The position numbers and the translations under genes are program-made. From Endocalyx cinctus (lineage: Eukaryota; Ascomycota; Sordariomycetes; Amphisphaeriales; Apiosporaceae): a stretch of 64,000 bases of DNA. Within the stretch, counting starts at the first letter, position 1. Each line of letters opens with the position of its first letter. Of this stretch, positions 10,987 through 21,738 are shown in pieces. The notes under the pieces were generated by a model that made no database searches, had not been told where the DNA came from, and saw only the letters and a list, made by a program, of their open reading frames with translations. The stretch is from positions 2,172,019 through 2,236,018 of the forward strand of contig BCKC01000007.1 of NCBI GenBank assembly GCA_001600455.1, read 5' to 3'.

Positions 10987-12532
10987 ATGTCTACGACGAC
11001 ATACATTACGGAAACTGTTCATGAAGAGGTTGTAAAAGATGGTGTAAGTTTAACTTCTGACAATTGATATCAACATAACATCCTTATGTAATTCATTTCT
11101 TAACAGTTAATAGGACGTACAAAGAGTGATCAATGGAAAGACCTCGTCAGTCGACATTAAGAGACTTCGTCAAGCAATTCCTAAACATTGTTTTGAGTCA
11201 AGCTTTATAAGATCTATGGTATATGTTATAGCGGACATAGTCATATACTTCTCTATGCTTATGGGTGCGACCTGGCTCAAAGATAATGTTCATCCTTGGA
11301 TGAGCTTTGGTGTGAAATATCTCATATACCCCTATCTTGCTGGACTTCCGTTGACGGGCCTATGGATCGCCGGACATGAGTGTGGGCACGGAGCCTTTTC
11401 AAAGCATGAGAAGGCTAACAATTTTGTTGGGTGGGCTCTTCATTCGGCTTTGCTAACACCTTACTTCTCGTGGAGATCAAGCCACGGGCGGCATCACCAA
11501 TATGCCAACAACATGTCAACCGATCTAAACTACGTCCCCCCGACTCGTGAAGAGTATGAACGTACCAATACGATAGCGCTGGATCATCTCGGGGAAGACT
11601 CTCCTGCTATCGTGCTTAGCCGCATCATTCTCCAGCAGGTGATCGGCTTCCCATGGTACCTGTTGACCCATATCACAGCTGCGCCCGACAGTTCGCCTCG
11701 TAAATCAAGAGGCTTCTGGGATAACAGTCATTTCTCTCCTTCAAGTTCTCTGTTCCGCCCTTCAGAAGCTACAAATATCATTTTATCTGACATAGGGATC
11801 CTCATTATGAGCTCAATCCTTTACATTCTTGGAAAGAACTTTGGGTCCTGGACCGTGATTTGGGCTTATGTCCTGCCTTGGGTATGGGTGAACCACTGGA
11901 TAGGTAATTGTTTTGTGTCAATTCTAAATATTTTACCTACTAACAATTTTCGCAGTAATGATTACCTACCTTCATCATACATCGCCATCTCTACCGAAAT
12001 ACACAGAAAAGAGTTGGACATATCTGCGAGGAGCCCTCGCAACTATTGACAGAGACCCTGGATTTATTCTCCGGCACTCCTTCCATCACATCATTGATCT
12101 CCACGTTATCCATCATCTTTTCCCGTAAGTGGAATATGATACTTGTCTTCGTTATAACGAAGTTTTCTAACCGCAAAGCACAGTCGAATTCCTCACTACC
12201 ATGCAAGGGAGGCCACAGATGCGATCAAGCCACTTCTCGGAGACCTTTATCACGTCACTGAACAATCATACTGGGGTGCTCTCTGGCAGTCCTTTACCAA
12301 ATGCCAATGGGTTGAGCCGGATCGACAAAAGACAGCTATGACAGTAAGATACTTCTCTAGAATTCTTGATAGTTATTTATTTAGTAGGAGGAGAGACAAT
12401 ACTAATTGAGAATCTTAGAATCTGGACAGCCGCGCCGGACAGATGGTAGATGATAAAGACGGTGTACTATGGTATAAAGCTGGAAAAATGCCGCCAGTCG
12501 TGAAAACGATGCGCGCTCGAAAGGACAGGTGA
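10987..12532 (+). CDS. Membrane fatty acid desaturase, delta-12 (oleate)-type (429 aa, five exons)
   Basis: Exons 10987-11043, 11114-11903, 11956-12124, 12184-12343, 12419-12532; all phases agree and the product has the usual length of fungal delta-12/omega-3 desaturases. Three histidine boxes that bind the di-iron centre are complete: H107-ECG-H111, H143-xx-HH (146-147) and H332-VI-HH (335-336, followed by LFP). The [10 protein letters not shown] segment and [12 protein letters not shown] match the conserved run before box 3. Hydrophobic membrane segments lie around residues 55-75, 85-105 and 235-280. The enzyme would act in the endoplasmic reticulum, inserting the second double bond in oleoyl chains, but box context ([12 protein letters not shown] instead of the usual FHGIIEYHVIHH) suggests a diverged paralogue, perhaps with altered substrate or acetylenase activity. 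Acceptors at 11113 and 12418 were chosen by phase; intron 1 has an earlier AG that would introduce stops. Confidence 0.85.
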
Positions 12533-12543
12533 ACGTCTAGTTA

Positions 12544-12561
12544 TTTTTTTTTTTTTTTTTG

Positions 12562-12593
<32 letters not shown>
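12544..12593 (+). repeat. T17 tract followed by (TC)14 microsatellite
   Basis: A T run at 12544-12560 and 14 TC dinucleotides at 12566-12593 begin about 12 bases after the desaturase stop codon, so they would lie in its 3' untranslated region. Confidence 0.9.
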
Positions 12594-12596
<3 letters not shown>

Positions 12597-13261
12597 GTGG
12601 TAGCACAACCGGATTTACATCTGAAACCATCAGGGTTCCTCATTATCATAGAATCTACTGTGCGTACTTACGGTTACCTCCGGGTCCCCCAGCAGGATAC
12701 GTCTATAAAAGGGGGGGCGCCTGCACCTCTAGATATAATAGAAAAGTTAAAAATCAATGCAATAGTCATTAGACTCTCAAAATACACCCCTGTCTCACTG
12801 CTAAGCACTGTCTACGTGACTACGCTACACTACACTCCAACTTATCCCTATTTTCTTACAGAAATTTGAGTTAATTATATTCCACAGGTGAGATTTTGAA
12901 GAACGTTATCAATTTAAATAAGTGTTGAAGAGTTTGTCTGTAAATTCATACGCAAAAATTATTCATGCTCTTGTCCTAGTTCATATTTTCGATTTTTTTT
13001 TTTTTTAGTTAATTGTATGATACAAATTGGTATTAATTCGCCTTCAAAGCCTGGCCTTACATTGATTCAGGCTAGTTAGGGAAAAGCAGCACCAACTTAG
13101 CTCCATAATTATCAATTATAAAACAAGTTAAGAATGAGCAGTATGAGCATGCTTATAGTTGGCGCATCCGCATTTTGTATATTTAGATCTCATCGTGTCG
13201 GCCCGGTGGTCCTTATAGGACTTTACACCTTCCTTCCACGTCAAGCCTCCATGCCCCATAG

Positions 13262-13297
13262 GAGTCTCATAGTAATTTTTTTACCTTTATGAGACTC
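13262..13297. repeat. Perfect 10-base inverted repeat (stem-loop)
   Basis: GAGTCTCATA at 13262-13271 is exactly complemented by TATGAGACTC at 13288-13297 across a 16-base AT-rich loop. Confidence 0.8.
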
Positions 13298-13335
13298 TCA
13301 TATTATATAGCCTCCACGAGGAGCCTATGTGGTTT

Positions 13336-13386
13336 CCAAACCCCCCATGGGCCCCATGGGAGCCATGGGTGTCCATAGGGGCTTGG
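13336..13386. repeat. GC-rich imperfect palindrome cluster
   Basis: Outer arms 13336-13345 and 13377-13386 pair at 8 of 10 positions. Between them lie three CCATGG cores (NcoI-like palindromes) in CCCATGGG contexts. The patch is sharply more GC-rich than its flanks. It might be a decayed miniature element or a structured RNA; nothing here decides. Confidence 0.6.
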
Positions 13387-14540
13387 CGTAGAATGGGGGT
13401 GTATTTAGGTGTATTTAAAGCCCTAGCCGTGAAAGTTGTTTTTTCCCCATCCTTCTCTGTGTTCAAACACATTTTTGTTTTACACTCTAGTCTTTTAAGT
13501 CGATTTATTCTATGTATTAAGTAACGAATGATATATGTACTTTGTTAACCTTTTTCTTTTTCTGAGATGTGAACGATAAAAATGTGGTAAATGCAGGTCT
13601 CTTTACACTTTAGCATAACCTTTTTCAAACTTCATATTTCTCTTTGTTTACTTAATTAAAGGGGTTGAAACTTGTGGCCTAATGACGCAACATAACTCTT
13701 TGATTTTTTGCACCTTACTATTTCGCAGACAACTGGTTATTTAAGACAACCAACTTCAACTTGTCAACTTTGATAGACCAGAATAACTATGGTCTAAAAG
13801 GTGGGGGGAGGAATTCATCTTCTGGTGTATATAAACCGTGGATAGAACTAGTTTGAGTAAATTGTCTTTTTTATCATATACATAATACTTTCTAGGTTGT
13901 AAGTAAAGTCCAAAACTTCGTTTACCCTCTCTACTGCTAATATTTCTTACCTTCTAAATAAATTCACTATTATTTAAGAGTTCTGCTACCTGCACCTTGG
14001 TTTTTCAATTACCACCACTACCACTGTACTAATATTGCAAGTTGCTGGCCTAATACCGCTGTTGATACCGCTTGTTGGTACTGATATTGTGAGGTTTATT
14101 CGTTAATTTACAGGGCACATGCCCACTAACCCGATTGTGTCCCTTCAGCCAGTATTATCGCAATTCGTACAAATCAATAATCAATTGACACTCAATCGTA
14201 ACTTTACTAATAATTGGTCAATTCTTTTGATATACACATTTTTCAATTGCGATTCTCTTAATATATTTGATTCAGCTGTTTACATTTTGTTTACTCTTTA
14301 TTTCATTCGTGAATAGGTATGTTAGAAAACAAGGTGTTTGTGTGCGGCCATTTATATCCACATTTATCAGTGGCAGCGGCTGTGCAACTAATATCCAAAA
14401 TCAAGCTGCAGGTAGCAGAACTCTTATTTGAAGATATCATCTGATAATAGTCCCTGACCAGGTTTAGGTTATCAAACGTCCTCATACAAAAATTATTTCT
14501 ACCGCTATTTCACGAAATCTAGAGTATAAAAAAAAACATC

Positions 14541-15203
14541 ATGTCTACCTTCAATACCGCCTCAGTATCTTCAGCAGGTAGCAAACTCTATTTCGCCTAC
14601 GGATCTAACTTGTCACCAACCCAGATGCGCCAGCGATGCGTGCGTTCCACACCAATATCCATGACTTTTCTCCCGAACTGGCGGTGGATCATCAATGACC
14701 GGGGCTATGCGAACATCATACCTATCACCAATAAAGTAAAAGATTCCGCTATCAAGTCAGAATCCAATTCTGGTACGATTACTGGGGTAAATTCACTTCA
14801 ACCCAACTCATCCACCAAAGACACCGTCCCAATGCAAGATGCCGATGTTGAAGTGGGACCGGGAGTTTACGGCTTGCTGTATCGCCTTGACCCCGCCGAC
14901 GAGGAGACGCTGGATGTCTGTGAGGGCGTTCCCTGGGCTTACGAGAAGCTTTATCTCGACGTGCACGCTATTCCTGAAGGAGGCCAGAGAATGAACGCGT
15001 ATAACAAGAAAAATACTTTCCCTGCCTTGGTATACGTCGATACTAAGCGAGTGACCCCCTCTGAACATGGGCCGAAGTTCGAGTACATCGGTAGGATGAA
15101 TCGTGGAATCGAGGAGGCCGGGTCTGAGTTTGGCCTGAACCAGCGATATGTGACGGCGGTTTTGAGGGAATATATCCCTGCATCAAAGCAAAATATCAAT
15201 TAG
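14541..15203 (+). CDS. Gamma-glutamylcyclotransferase-like (GGCT/AIG2 fold) protein, 220 aa
   Basis: Intact single exon. The N-terminus has the signature LYFAYGSNLS (residues 16-25) that forms the glycine-rich substrate loop, followed by WRWIINDRGYANI, and GVYGLLYRLDPADEETLDVCEGV, where a glutamate of the EETLDVCEG segment would be the catalytic acid. LVYVD and the C-terminal helix complete the fold. Family reaction: cyclisation of gamma-glutamyl amino acids or peptides, releasing 5-oxoproline, in the glutathione cycle. An insertion of about 35 residues (KDSAIKSESNSG to TKDTVPMQDADV, roughly 68-106) is not part of the core fold. Neighbours are metabolic (desaturase upstream, P450 convergent downstream), but no functional tie is shown. 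Confidence 0.85.
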   Translation: MSTFNTASVSSAGSKLYFAYGSNLSPTQMRQRCVRSTPISMTFLPNWRWIINDRGYANIIPITNKVKDSAIKSESNSGTITGVNSLQPNSSTKDTVPMQDADVEVGPGVYGLLYRLDPADEETLDVCEGVPWAYEKLYLDVHAIPEGGQRMNAYNKKNTFPALVYVDTKRVTPSEHGPKFEYIGRMNRGIEEAGSEFGLNQRYVTAVLREYIPASKQNIN

Positions 15204-15682
15204 ATCGAGACTGAGAGTGATGTGTGTGGCTAAGATTGTAAACGAGATAATATTTTAGGATGAATTATTTAATATTCAGTAACTACCTAGGTACGTGATG
15301 ATAGTGATCGGGCATGGTGTAAGATGTAGCAACGTTGATCTACAGAATGTAATTACATGAGACTGTCCTAAATACTTATTATCAGAACATATGTGAACTT
15401 CCTATAAAAATAAATAGATACACGATCGTACCCAAATAACCCCAGTACTACATATTAATTATACTAAGATATAACATTGAACAGAGAACCAAAAATGAAA
15501 AGCGAAAGACGGGGAAAAAAAAGGAAAAGAAAAGAAAGAGAATCCGCGAAATCCATGCTATTACTGAAGACGCCTAAATTGAAATGATGCCGGAATCAAT
15601 GTATGTTCCAAATTACGGTGGAATGAATTAGTTATTATTTTACCCAACACTCATGGCTTGGGATTTCCATATCAAAGTTAAC
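15204..15682. other. Short convergent intergenic region
   Basis: About 480 bases between two convergent genes, the cyclotransferase and the P450, with nothing recognisable beyond A-rich stretches near 15490-15540. Confidence 0.5.
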
Positions 15683-17710
15683 TTATGACTGTATACTTTT
15701 CACGAAAAATCTCGCACCCGTCTAAAATAACATGTTAGTATTATCATGCTATAAGTAAAGAATAAATAGTAATGAAATTGTGGTGGGGTTTATGAAAATA
15801 ATAAATTGGTGAGGGGGGGGAGAAGAAGAAGAAGAAGAAGAAATAATAACAAGTTGTAAATACCTCGTAATTCTTGGGCTCGGCTCCAATCATGTCGCTA
15901 TAGTATTCAATGTTGTCTAGATTTGTTTCAAACGCCTTGAAGTCCATCCGCATAACAATCTTGGCTAACATGATATATAATTCTGCCCAGGCGAGACTAA
16001 TCATATCGCGAGCGTTAGTTAATTAGTTACAATCGGAGTTGTTTCATGTTCATCACAAGGGCGCAAGCAAGGTTGAGCACATACTTCATCCCCAGGCAAC
16101 GCCGAGTCCCTTTGGAAAACGGTACGAGATATTTTTCTAACCGATGCCGGGCCTCGATATCCACCATCCAGCGATCCGGATCGAAAACGAGTGGATCGGG
16201 GAACACGCGCGGATCGAGGTGGATCTGGTGCCCGTTCATCGTGATCGGTGTGTTGGCGGGGATCGCCCAATCCTTGTACATAACGACCCGGTCGGGCGCG
16301 ACTCTCGGGGACCGGATCGTCGCGCCGTTCGAGAGTCGGAGAGCTTCGGATAACACGGCCGTCAAATACGGTATCTGTTCCAGCGTCTGCAACTTGGCCG
16401 TTTTGGTGTCCGAAACCGCCGCGATGATCTCTGTTCTCAATTTCTCGAGGACTTTCGGATTGTCCCAGAGGTAAAATACCGCCACGGTTAAAGTCCATGC
16501 CGTCGTCGTCGTGCCGGCGTTGAGCATAATCTTTGCCTCGGACTGTAACCTATCCGCGGTCTTTTCGGAAGGTGGCAAATTCGGACTAGCCAGGATTTCG
16601 CGGAAGATGGTTGGATGCTCTTTACTCTCGGTATCACTGTATTTCTTTCCCCGTAAACAAGAGAAGGAAAGGGAGAGGATAATGGTGGATAGTTACAGTG
16701 TAATAAGAAAAGACCAACTTACAAACTGGGAGGATTCCGGACCAAGTCTGTGGCAATCTGCTTACATGTATCCTCCCAAGAAATCAGGATCTGGAGATGA
16801 GGAGTCATCTTGATCGTCAACCAGTTGGGAAGCATGCGGAGTAAAGTTCCTATAATCGGGTAATTGCCGCAGATATGTGCCATTTCGCCTAACGTTCTGA
16901 ACATGAGCACGAACGAAGAATCGAACCCGGGTCGGTCGATACGCCCGAATTTAGTATCTAAGCAGTATTCACTAACGACGTCCTATTTAGATAAGTTAGC
17001 ATTAGTAATTTTTTCGACCTTGTATCCTGAGTTTTCCATGTCTTTTAAGATTGGGTTCACGTATTCGAGATGCCAATATACGTTGAACATGTTGCCACAC
17101 TCGCATGCTCCCCAAGCGACGGAGCGTGTAATAAATCAAAAACAATCGTCGGACATACCATAGCGAAATCAGCAAACGCATTCTGAATCTCAACCGGTTT
17201 ACCTGTATCCCTCTCCTTCTCCAGCTTCGCGCACAGCTTTTCAGCCAACCCCTGGATAAGGTCCTGCAGGGCCGCGATCTTCGCCTTCGAGAAGAAAGGG
17301 TCTAAGGCGCCGCGTCTGAGGCGATGCAAGTCGTGATCGACCGTGGCGAAGACGGACAACGGCGCCCCGATGCCGCGCGTAGCGCTGATCGGCTTCGCCC
17401 ATCTCCCCTTCGAGGCGTACACGACGTCGTAGAAGTCCGGATCGTCCACGTGCAGCTCGTCCGGGTTGATACGCACGATCGGCCCGTGCCGACGGTGCGC
17501 CTCGAGTACCGCCTCGGCGTACTTACCCCGCCTGATTATGTCGTGGTACGCCGAGTACAGGCTTGTGGCGGCGGCTAGCTTCGACCCGGGGAATTTGGCG
17601 AGCGGGTGGAAGTATAGGCGGTACACGGTTTTGGTCAGCACAAAGCCGAGGCAGACCGTGGTGATTATTAGTGCCAATTGGCCGATCGGAATTTCTGATA
17701 GACTGGACAT
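15683..17710 (-). CDS. Cytochrome P450 monooxygenase (about 511 aa, five exons)
   Basis: Exons in coding order 17710-17159, 16982-16723, 16636-16085, 15996-15864 and a tentative 15721-15683. Joins restore family motifs: FADFAM|DVVSEYC, and RRCLGM(N)LAWAELY across intron 3, whose bypass would end the protein within 20 residues of the haem loop. An N-terminal membrane anchor is at about 9-30, followed by the YRLYFHPLAKFPGSKLAA hinge. I-helix AGTTTT 311-316, ExxR 368-371 (EALR), FDPDRW 422-427, and haem loop FSKGTRRCLG 444-453 with ligand Cys451. The pattern resembles fungal CYP65/trichodiene-oxygenase-like enzymes. An (AAG)n run at 15822-15842 lies inside intron 4. The last exon is uncertain: phase 0 gives 12 residues, while another frame would give the family-like VRDFS ending. 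Exon 1 is GC-rich compared with flanks. Substrate unknown. Confidence 0.85.
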
Positions 17711-19104
17711 TCTGATGACTCTGATATGGTAGTTTGCCCTAGAAAATGAATTTATGGTACTTACTACAGGTAAAAATTCAATTAAATGAAAACTCGTTCA
17801 TCCAGGAGAGGTTCAAACATTTGTATACTTTCGTATTACTTCGTATTACCTTCGTGTCACGCTCGGGTCGTACAAGATTCCCCTCACTTGACACTCCCCA
17901 TGTTCATATCTATCAAGATGTCCTATTATATTTCATTGTCATATCATTGGGACTAGGATTCGGCAGAGACTTAATTCTTGGTATATGGCATTGTCACCAG
18001 CTTGTTTGGTAATCCTCTTGGTGAGAAATCCTGCACGCCCACCGCTGACTGTATCATAGGGTCGCTTGCTCATCTTCGTCTATTTATACGTACTCAACAG
18101 CTATATACGCATTTGACAGATATGTCCGAATTTGGCGCATATATACGCCTAAGACATATATAATACCTTGTTATCACAAGATCCTTGATTGGCTCATATG
18201 GGCTTTGATTCTGTTAAGCACATGGCACACTACTGTGTACTTAAAATCAAGCAGGCTTGTATAATCCTTTCTTTCTTTGAGAGCCCATACAATAATTAAT
18301 ATGGCTGCTTAGGTAAATAGACGCAGATACGGGAAGTGGTAGATGAGAGAACTAATCCATTTAGGAGTAATAATCATATCCATTGAGTTATTGTGAGTCA
18401 TCCTCCTCAGAGCCCTCTACTTTTCCGAATTGAGAACATTTCAAAAGATGTGATCCGACAATCCGACTGGCAAAGACGCTACTGAAGAACTTGTGGAATG
18501 TAGTTTATTCAAGCCTTTTCTCATGGTGAAGTTGACGTAACTAGTGCATGCAAGAAAATCAAATGAGAAGTCGGTATGATGTGTCGAACGATGAAAGGAC
18601 GTCGATCACGATACCTGTGGTGACTGTAGATTGTTACGAACACACCTTTCCTCCCTCTAGTGCGTCCGTAGCGGAAAGAGCGGAGTTGGGGATTACGCGT
18701 CAATGTGACTGAACGTACGAATAATCGGTTAGTTAAACTATTAAATGGAGCGGGAGGGGAAGTTGGTTTATATGTATAAGTATGTAATTGTAGTATTCAT
18801 TCAGATATAATACCTAATAAAAAAAGTAAACTATCAACCAAGAATCGAAAGGATTAAACGAGTGTCGCTATCTCATATCGCCATGTTATTTTTTTTCTCT
18901 TCCCCCCAAATACAAAAAGAATCATTATTTTCAAGAACGAAGGATCATAAGTCATAATTACAGTTAATCATCACTAAACAACATCACTATCATCGCCGTC
19001 GTCACCGTCGTGTTCATCACCGTCATCCCCTATCATGATCGTCATCATCACACATCATTGTGCTCACTCCATTGAGCCTTTTAATTTTTAAGTTTTTACG
19101 TTTC
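17711..19104. other. Intergenic, nothing recognised
   Basis: About 1.4 kb between the P450 start and the end of the F-box-like gene. Imperfect TCATCA/TCATCG runs near 18970-19050 precede the 3' end of the neighbour; no gene or element is supported. Confidence 0.5.
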
Positions 19105-21738
19105 TTAGCCCCGGCTAAATAAGATAGGGACGTCCATACTCTGCATGGTAGCAGTGTTGTTATTGTTGCTGCGACTCGGAGACCTAAAGCTCAAGTTCGC
19201 GGCCGACGAGGAGTAATAGTTCGATCCGGCTCCCGCTCCTCTTCCGAACAAACCATCCCGCAAGCGCGAAGAAGATTGGAGGAAAGCGGCCATGCCACCG
19301 CCGAACGTGTCTTTCTTGGGGCTAGTGGGAGCACCGTAGCGGTAGGAAGAGTACATGTTATTGCTGCGGTAGTGGTTGGAGTTATGAGAATTGGCAGGAG
19401 TTCCCAACCGGCTTAGCACCAGCTCCTTCGCTCTCTTCAGAGCGCTCGTCTGCATCTCCGTGTCCTCGGCGACGCGACGCTGAGCCTCTTCGGCCCGAAG
19501 ATCTCGCTGAACGGCAGAGATCTCGTTACATAGATCTGCCGTCGGGTCGTAGACGGTAGGCTGGAGCAACGTTGGCATATTGGGAGAAGTGTCCAGGATC
19601 GGGGCTGAGATCTCCATCTTGGTTGGTGCGAGCGATGGAGAGGGCGAAATGCTCATGCCGATCATCATGCTCTTAGCCGTCGGGGTCATGGGTGTTGGTG
19701 GGTAGACCGAAGAAGCTGGGTGTACCGGGTACATCGGGGTGTTGTCATAGAGAGTCGGCGTCACGGGCCGGAAGTAGTCATCCATGAGCTCTTCCGATTC
19801 CTCGTCTATAGGCGAGTCTGTGAGGTCGGGCAACGAGCCAGAGCGCGAATGAGTGGACCTGGGTGGTGTCATTGGGTACGTGTACTCAGGAATAACTTCA
19901 CCAAACAGAGGAGGCGACCCATTTGAATTTCTCGAGTGAACACTGTCGACTTCGCCAAACAGCCGAGTGCGCGACGGCTGATGCGGGATGGAGATCCATG
20001 GAGGCTCGGTGGGTCGAACGCCATGGTTGCTACCAAGAGACTCGTTAGACGTCTGGCGGCTGTGGTTGTAGCGGTACGAGGAAGGCGACGGAGAAGGGGA
20101 AGTCGGGGTATCCAGAGGGGTAGGTTTGGCCTTTTCTTGTTTGTGGTGTCGGTGGCGACGATGAGAGACACTCTCGTCCTCGGTGGAGTCTTTGGGTCTT
20201 TGATGGCGATGGAGGATATTTGCAAGGCGCGGCTTCTGCTCCTCTTGCTCGGTCTCCTGACGTTCGTGGCCAGGCTTCCTTACGCGTCGTCGCTTTGTGA
20301 TGCGACGCTTCTTGAGCTTGTTAGGCAAGGACAGGCTGGCTTGTCGTGCGGCCTCGACATCGGAATCAAGATCAACTAGATAGGCGCCTCCATCCTGGTT
20401 GTCGCGATCGTCGGCGCTGTCTTGGTCTTCGGTGTCTAGGTTGATGCTAAGTAGCTCCTCCGAAAGGGCAGCCACCGCGGCGGAAGGTTCTGGAAGGTCA
20501 TCAAGAGCGGCCGCCGTTAAGGGATAAGAGGGGGCGCCGACGTCTTCCTCGGTAATGGTAGCGGTCGAGTAGCGAGACCAGTGGTCACCGCGTGAATTAT
20601 TGTCCATCAGGGGCGCCAGTGCTTCATCCCAGCTGCCTTGGTTGATAAGTACCGAGTTTTCGAAGTCGAACTCCCGAACGGTGTACTGGTGCGTAGCCAC
20701 GAGGGTAGAGACTTGGGACACGTTCAAAGTCGCATTTCGGATTGCGATATGACGTAGCTTCTTGAAGATAATTGGCTTTCTAACCGGCGCGGGTGGCAAT
20801 GGAGACATGGGTGAAGTCATTTCGTGGAACAGCTTCTGAGAGCTACGCGGGGGTGCGAAAAGCGGGTCACTTGCTAGAGACACCGGGCAAGGACCACCGC
20901 GGCCGATCCACTGGAAAGTCAGCTTCTCGAGCGTACCCGAAAAGTTACTAATGTAGTCCTGCATGATCTTCAGATGATCAAGGCCTGGAGAAGGGCCGTA
21001 GAAGTCCCAGGCCTGCGCGGTAATGTGCAACTTGCGAATCTGTTTCCATCTTCGACCGGCTGAAGGTAAGCATCCGAGACCTTGGGTGTGTCTCAGATAA
21101 ATAAAGGCCGAAGGGTGGACTGACGATAGGGTGAGCTTGGTGAGCTTTTCCATCGGCGCTCTTTCTATCGCGATTCGAAGGCTTATGAGAGCATAATCCA
21201 CAATATCTCGTCGGTACCTCTCCTTGGGGTTTTGACCGGGTGTTTTGATGGTCAGGTGTCTCATCTTGGGCAGATTTCTCATCGCATGGATAAATGAAGG
21301 CACATTGCTCGCCGCATGGAACAAGGGCGGGTATTGCGACATGAGAATTTCACCTAACCCCGGGTTGGCAAATTTTGGTCTCTCTAAAACCGACGCCATC
21401 GAGGTGTGGGGCGCATATAAAAATGGGATCTCCACCCCAACCTCGGGGTGGATGAGAGGAGGTAAGAAAGTAGCATCTGAATGCGGAAAATAAAAAGTAA
21501 GATGTTCAATATACTGGCCTATCCTCGACAGAGCTTGGATCCTGCTCTGCCGGGTAAAGGTGGTGGCGGTAAAGGTTACGTTGGTTCGTAAGAATAATCG
21601 TTTGGTAACAAGATTGCAGCATGCCGTATTGGCGAGTCGAACGTTGCATATATCTTCCTTGGTGAGTAGTTCGAAGAGAGTGTCGCGGACCCGACTGCTT
21701 TGCCACAGGCGGTAGAATGATTGCACGTCTGTTGCCAT
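19105..21738 (-). CDS. F-box-like protein with long disordered C-terminal half, 877 aa
   Basis: Single-exon gene. Residues about 10-55 (VRDTLFELLTKEDICNVRLA, then CCNLVTKRLF) resemble an F-box, which would recruit Skp1 of SCF ubiquitin ligases. Residues 55-370 contain spaced leucine-rich segments (HLTIKTPGQN, KLTKLTLSSV, IRKLHITAQA, LEKLTFQWIG, LRHIAIRNA), as in the irregular leucine-rich repeats of fungal F-box proteins. From about 390 onward the chain is low-complexity and polar, with acidic runs, a lysine/arginine-rich stretch near 475-490 (KLKKRRITKRRRVRKP) that could be a nuclear signal, proline/serine/threonine-rich repeats, a predicted coiled coil near 755-790 (VQRDLRAEEAQRRVAE), and a tyrosine/serine-rich tail. 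I infer a substrate adaptor; the target is unknown. No introns and no frame damage. Confidence 0.75.
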   Translation of the reverse strand: MATDVQSFYRLWQSSRVRDTLFELLTKEDICNVRLANTACCNLVTKRLFLRTNVTFTATTFTRQSRIQALSRIGQYIEHLTFYFPHSDATFLPPLIHPEVGVEIPFLYAPHTSMASVLERPKFANPGLGEILMSQYPPLFHAASNVPSFIHAMRNLPKMRHLTIKTPGQNPKERYRRDIVDYALISLRIAIERAPMEKLTKLTLSSVHPSAFIYLRHTQGLGCLPSAGRRWKQIRKLHITAQAWDFYGPSPGLDHLKIMQDYISNFSGTLEKLTFQWIGRGGPCPVSLASDPLFAPPRSSQKLFHEMTSPMSPLPPAPVRKPIIFKKLRHIAIRNATLNVSQVSTLVATHQYTVREFDFENSVLINQGSWDEALAPLMDNNSRGDHWSRYSTATITEEDVGAPSYPLTAAALDDLPEPSAAVAALSEELLSINLDTEDQDSADDRDNQDGGAYLVDLDSDVEAARQASLSLPNKLKKRRITKRRRVRKPGHERQETEQEEQKPRLANILHRHQRPKDSTEDESVSHRRHRHHKQEKAKPTPLDTPTSPSPSPSSYRYNHSRQTSNESLGSNHGVRPTEPPWISIPHQPSRTRLFGEVDSVHSRNSNGSPPLFGEVIPEYTYPMTPPRSTHSRSGSLPDLTDSPIDEESEELMDDYFRPVTPTLYDNTPMYPVHPASSVYPPTPMTPTAKSMMIGMSISPSPSLAPTKMEISAPILDTSPNMPTLLQPTVYDPTADLCNEISAVQRDLRAEEAQRRVAEDTEMQTSALKRAKELVLSRLGTPANSHNSNHYRSNNMYSSYRYGAPTSPKKDTFGGGMAAFLQSSSRLRDGLFGRGAGAGSNYYSSSAANLSFRSPSRSNNNNTATMQSMDVPILFSRG

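Larger units (their letters stand above)
12594..14540. other. Gene-poor AT-rich spacer with a GC-rich hairpin patch
   Basis: Nearly 2 kb without a convincing gene between desaturase and cyclotransferase genes. The only structured part is 13200-13420, annotated separately. Confidence 0.5.

Noticed and set aside
16019..16498. 159-codon frame overlapping the P450 in another phase
   Set aside because: Shadow of the GC-rich P450 exon 3, which carries the real motifs.
16925..16950. tRNA-like GGGTTCGATTC on the minus strand
   Set aside because: It lies inside P450 exon 2 and is explained by the coding sequence (PGFDSSF).
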